Part shown: piece after piece, positions 15,143-17,343 of the stretch
Layout of the letters: every line of letters begins with the position of its first letter
How positions within the stretch are numbered: the first letter of the stretch is position 1
Source: an uncultured Campylobacter sp.
GTDB lineage: Bacteria; Campylobacterota; Campylobacteria; Campylobacterales; Campylobacteraceae
DNA: 17,343 nucleotides
Direction of reading: 5' to 3'
Assembly (NCBI RefSeq): GCF_938045625.1
Contig: NZ_CALIAV010000027.1
Span: 1 to 17,343 of the forward strand
Translations under genes and position numbers: made by a program
Notes under the pieces: generated by a model
The model's database searches: none
The model's input: the letters and a program-made list of their open reading frames with translations, nothing else
What the model was told of the DNA's origin: nothing

Positions 15143-15766
15143 CTATAAAAATCTCAAAAAACTTATACCCCGATTTAACACAAGTGCCAACACCCCCGTA
15201 AAAGCTAAAAAGCCAGTAATTACAAAAGCAACGCCGAAAACAGTTTTTTTAAGCGGCGACATAACGGCTTTATTCCATTCGTCTTTAATATCCTCATAGC
15301 TTTTTTGGCGTTTTTCAGCTATGATTTGCAAGATGGCTTCATTAGGATTCGTTTCGGCGTGCGCCTTGCTTAGTATTTCGTCTATTTCAAACGCCAGATC
15401 TGTCAGCCGTTCACGCCTTTTGGAAGATAACGCCCCAGAAAAATTTATCTTTTGAATTTCGAGCCCTATTTCTTTTTGTATCTCTATAAGTCTGTCAAAT
15501 AATGCGTTATTTTCGCTTCTTTTGAAAAAATCAGAGCTATTTAGGCCAAAATCGCAACTTGAGGCGTATGTTATAGTTTTTACGTTGTATCCGCATCTTT
15601 GTAAAAAATCGCCTAGGCAAAATTGGGAGACCTGAGCTACATTTTTTAAAAATTGTTCCTTTTTAGCCGCGGCTATCTGCGCCTGTGTCATCTTTTTTGC
15701 CCCAAAGCTTTGACTTGAATAAATCCTAAAGCCGCCGCCAAGACTTTTGCTAAAACTCAATCGCAT
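15143..15766 (-). CDS. Orphan protein with C-terminal membrane segment, weak DUF4236-like N-terminal motif
   Basis: I do not recognise this 207-residue protein. The first 22 residues (RLSFSKSLGGGFRIYSSQSF) resemble the N-terminal motif of DUF4236-type proteins (RFRKS...GGGFR...SKSG), a weak match. The rest is charged and helical (about 85-165, rich in E, K, I and L), with four cysteines (50, 58, 71 and 63 in the Met-free enzyme order is not meaningful; the clear ones are Cys50, Cys58 and Cys71). One membrane helix lies near the end (about 174-197, VFGVAFVITGFLAFTGVLALVL). There is no signal peptide, so it may be tail-anchored. ATG has AAGGAG six bases upstream and a near-consensus promoter. 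Its DNA is AT-richer than ribD and thiF on either side and poor in AAATTT, which suggests recent acquisition. Confidence 0.75.
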   Translation of the reverse strand: MRLSFSKSLGGGFRIYSSQSFGAKKMTQAQIAAAKKEQFLKNVAQVSQFCLGDFLQRCGYNVKTITYASSCDFGLNSSDFFKRSENNALFDRLIEIQKEIGLEIQKINFSGALSSKRRERLTDLAFEIDEILSKAHAETNPNEAILQIIAEKRQKSYEDIKDEWNKAVMSPLKKTVFGVAFVITGFLAFTGVLALVLNRGISFLRFL

Positions 15767-15795
15767 ATAAATCTCCTTGTTTTAATCCAATATTG

Positions 15796-15824
15796 CATAT
15801 AAGAAACTTAAAAAATATAGTCAA
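15796..15824 (-). promoter_or_regulatory. Sigma70-like promoter of the orphan membrane protein gene
   Basis: On the minus strand a -35-like TTGACT (15819-15824) and a -10-like TATATG (15796-15801) are separated by exactly 17 bases, with the gene's AAGGAG and ATG following 30 bases downstream of the -10. It lies wholly between the ribD stop and the orphan gene, so the gene can be transcribed on its own. A good -35 is unusual for native Campylobacter promoters. Confidence 0.55.
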
Positions 15825-15839
15825 TTTTTTGAAACAAAT

Positions 15840-16928
15840 TTATAGATCTCGCTCAAATTTATACCACCCGTAAACGTCGCTCTCAAGCTCGCCGTGAAAT
15901 AGCGGCTTTAGCTTTAAATTTATCCTTACTGCGGGTGCGTCCAAAAGCTCGCTCGAGTGGTAGAGTAGCAGCCATTTTACGCGTTCATCTAGGGCTTTTA
16001 GCGCGTTTTCGCCGCCCTCAAACATCGTTAAACGCGGCGCAAAGGCTTCGTTTATATCACTCGTTATGCGCACGCTCCTGCCCTCCACGCCAAACAGCGG
16101 TATAGTCGCGTCAAACCCCCGCTCGCGCGAGTAGATCATCACGTTTGGATTTTTGCCGCCCTCTATCAGCCTAGTATCGATCCTCGGGCGGTCGGCGCGG
16201 ACGGTGGCGCCGCCGATAACTAGCAGCTCGGCTGCGCTGCGCAGACGGTGAGAGTGCGTGCGGCTGGCTAAATTTGAGATAATCTTGCTCTGCGCGGTGC
16301 CGACTGCGACGCCGTTTGCACTAAGGGCGAGCTTAAAAAAGCTAAAATTCCCCCTCTGCCACGCTAGAAACGGCTCTACTAGCTCATCCGCCTCACGCCT
16401 TAGCACGCCAAATTTGACCGCTAGCCCGCCGCTTTGCAAGATGTGCGCGCCGCCGCTTGCTACGGCGTTTTCGTCGCCTCTAGCGATGACGACTTCGGCA
16501 AATTTTAGCCGACTTAAAAGCTCGGCGCAAGGCGGAGTTTTGCCGCGGTGAGCGCATGGCTCGAGCGTCACGTAGGCCTTGGCGCCTTTTAGCAGATTGC
16601 CGTGATTTTGCAGGATGTATTCGTAGGTGAAATTTGGCTCCAAGTCCGCATTTTCAAGCTCGGCTACGTTTTTAAATTTGATACCCGAAGCCGCGTTGTA
16701 GTCTCGTAAAAAATCCCTTAAAAACGCCTCGCTTTTTTCGCAGAGCGCCAATAAAATCGCGCTTGGCTCGGCGTGTAAAAAGCCCGCTCTTTTATGCGCG
16801 GCGATTGAAAGTAGTCTGCCGCCGGCGTCTAAAATCGCACAACCGACGGCGGGATTTGGGTAGGTTAAAATTTGAAACTCCCAAGCCTTTTTAATCGCTA
16901 GAGACATGTAAAATTCGTCGTTTATCAT
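15840..16928 (-). CDS. ribD: Bifunctional riboflavin biosynthesis deaminase/reductase RibD
   Basis: RibD deaminates the GTP cyclohydrolase II product and then reduces its ribose, two steps of riboflavin synthesis. The deaminase domain has the zinc ligands His52 (HAE 52-54), Cys125 (TLEPCAHRGKTPPC) and Cys134, with Glu54 as proton shuttle. Between HAE and PCAHRGKTPPC there are about 70 residues, against about 23 in the E. coli enzyme, so the deaminase domain carries an insertion of roughly 48 residues (about 62-115). The reductase domain (about 190-362) has KLALSANG (199-206), LRSAAELLVIGGATVRADRP (229-248) and FEGG (303-306); it is shorter than in E. coli, so the total length (362) is normal. 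ATG, with a -10 box upstream. It stands alone. Confidence 0.93.
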   Translation of the reverse strand: MINDEFYMSLAIKKAWEFQILTYPNPAVGCAILDAGGRLLSIAAHKRAGFLHAEPSAILLALCEKSEAFLRDFLRDYNAASGIKFKNVAELENADLEPNFTYEYILQNHGNLLKGAKAYVTLEPCAHRGKTPPCAELLSRLKFAEVVIARGDENAVASGGAHILQSGGLAVKFGVLRREADELVEPFLAWQRGNFSFFKLALSANGVAVGTAQSKIISNLASRTHSHRLRSAAELLVIGGATVRADRPRIDTRLIEGGKNPNVMIYSRERGFDATIPLFGVEGRSVRITSDINEAFAPRLTMFEGGENALKALDERVKWLLLYHSSELLDAPAVRINLKLKPLFHGELESDVYGWYKFERDL

Positions 16929-16955
16929 TGCCTTTGCCTAGTTAAATTTTGGGGT

Positions 16956-16961
16956 ATTATA
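16956..16961 (-). promoter_or_regulatory. -10 box of ribD
   Basis: On the minus strand this reads TATAAT within TTTTAGTATAATACCCC, 27 bases before the ribD ATG. An AAAGG sequence close to the ATG may serve as the ribosome binding site. No FMN riboswitch could be recognised: the leader is only about 20 nt. Confidence 0.55.
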
Positions 16962-17153
16962 CTAAAATTTGCGCGGCTAGTTTTTAAATTTAACGCCCCG
17001 TTTTACTAGCCCGTCCTTCCAGATCTGCGCCTTTACGGCGTAAATTTCGCTCCAAACAATATCAAATTAATCTCACGAAGTCATGTGTATCATAAACTAT
17101 GAGAAGCTTTCAGTTTCCGAGTGATAATTTTTGCGTAGGAGACGATAAAGGAT

Positions 17154-17343
17154 ATGCAGGCATTCAGCGGCTCGATCTTGGCCTGCGAGTTTTACAAGAA
17201 ATTTAGCGGTCAAACGATAGTGGAAAGCCTCACGCTAAATACTAAATTTTTAGGAGAAAAAGAGCAGATAGACGATACTCTTTTTAATGATGAATTTAGA
17301 GTTTTTACGGACGACAAGGTCGAGGCGAGATATCTTTTGACGC
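17154..17343 (+). CDS. Partial DUF3137-like protein, probably missing its N-terminal part
   Basis: The frame from ATG 17154 is open to the window edge (63 codons) and reads MQAFSGSILACEFYKKFSG, then FNDEFRVFTDDKVEARYLLT. This matches the core of DUF3137 proteins (F-x-G-L-F-x-x-D-F-x-K-x-F-x-G-x-T, then F-E-x-x-F-x-V-Y-S-D-D-x-V-E-A-R-Y-I-L-T). Full-length relatives have one or two membrane helices and well over 100 residues before this point. Here TAG at 17136-17138 closes the frame just upstream. Another frame upstream (about 17071-17100) ends KLSVSE, which resembles the family's FSEV segment, so the gene is probably a decayed or 5'-truncated copy. An AGGAG lies 12 bases before the ATG, farther than usual. 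Function of the family is unknown. Confidence 0.5.
   Translation, partial: MQAFSGSILACEFYKKFSGQTIVESLTLNTKFLGEKEQIDDTLFNDEFRVFTDDKVEARYLLT

Noticed and set aside
1..17343. CRISPR array, tRNA or rRNA genes, insertion sequence or prophage module.
   Set aside because: I found no regularly spaced repeats, no tRNA-like T-arm sequences and no transposase, integrase or phage genes on either strand.

Overview
The window looks like chromosome from an epsilonproteobacterium of the genus Campylobacter, most likely one of the higher-GC oral or gut species (C. showae, C. rectus, C. curvus or similar; the species is inference). The evidence is the gene order aroQ - (M24 peptidase) - folK - flhF - flhG - small membrane protein - fliA - fliM - fliY, with an amidohydrolase gene and sppA running the other way from aroQ. 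Apart from the inserted peptidase gene, I recall this as the Cj0059c-Cj0068 order of C. jejuni. FliY, the extended FolK and the family-2 ThiF are also typical of the group. Non-coding DNA is saturated with the palindrome AAATTT.

Layout. 1-476: no gene, two hairpins. 477-1493 (-): mnmA, tRNA 2-thiolation. 1494-2217: no gene. 2218-2814 (-): LOG-type nucleotide hydrolase. 2815-3232: no gene, a possible terminator for the flagellar operon. 3233-10614 (-): a nine-gene run read leftwards from aroQ to fliY, with overlaps or short gaps everywhere except 112 bases before flhF. 10615-10705: a divergent promoter region. 10706-11932 (+): amidohydrolase. 12096-12965 (+): sppA, followed after 15 bases by a gene broken by a 10-bp tandem duplication (12981-13743). 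13744-14084: a convergent gap with a long near-perfect hairpin. 14085-14939 (-): thiF with a ThiS-like N-terminal domain. 15143-15766 (-): an AT-richer orphan membrane protein gene with its own sigma70-like promoter. 15840-16928 (-): ribD. 17154-end (+): the start of a DUF3137-like reading frame that lacks the family's N-terminal part.

How the genes work together. The long operon joins housekeeping genes (AroQ for shikimate, FolK for folate, an Xaa-Pro peptidase) to early flagellar genes. FlhF and FlhG set flagellar position and number, FliA is sigma28, and FliM and FliY form the switch/C-ring that receives CheY-P. A housekeeping-type -10 box upstream of aroQ probably drives the set. The other genes serve separate cofactor and tRNA pathways: MnmA (s2U34), RibD (riboflavin), ThiF (thiamine) and possibly the amidohydrolase (futalosine/menaquinone).

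I see no CRISPR array, tRNA, rRNA, insertion sequence or phage module. I do not see an obvious new multi-gene system. The most notable items are the exact 10-bp duplication that breaks an otherwise intact gene, the highly iterated AAATTT palindrome, the 41-nt hairpin between convergent genes, and two orphan or degraded genes at the right end.
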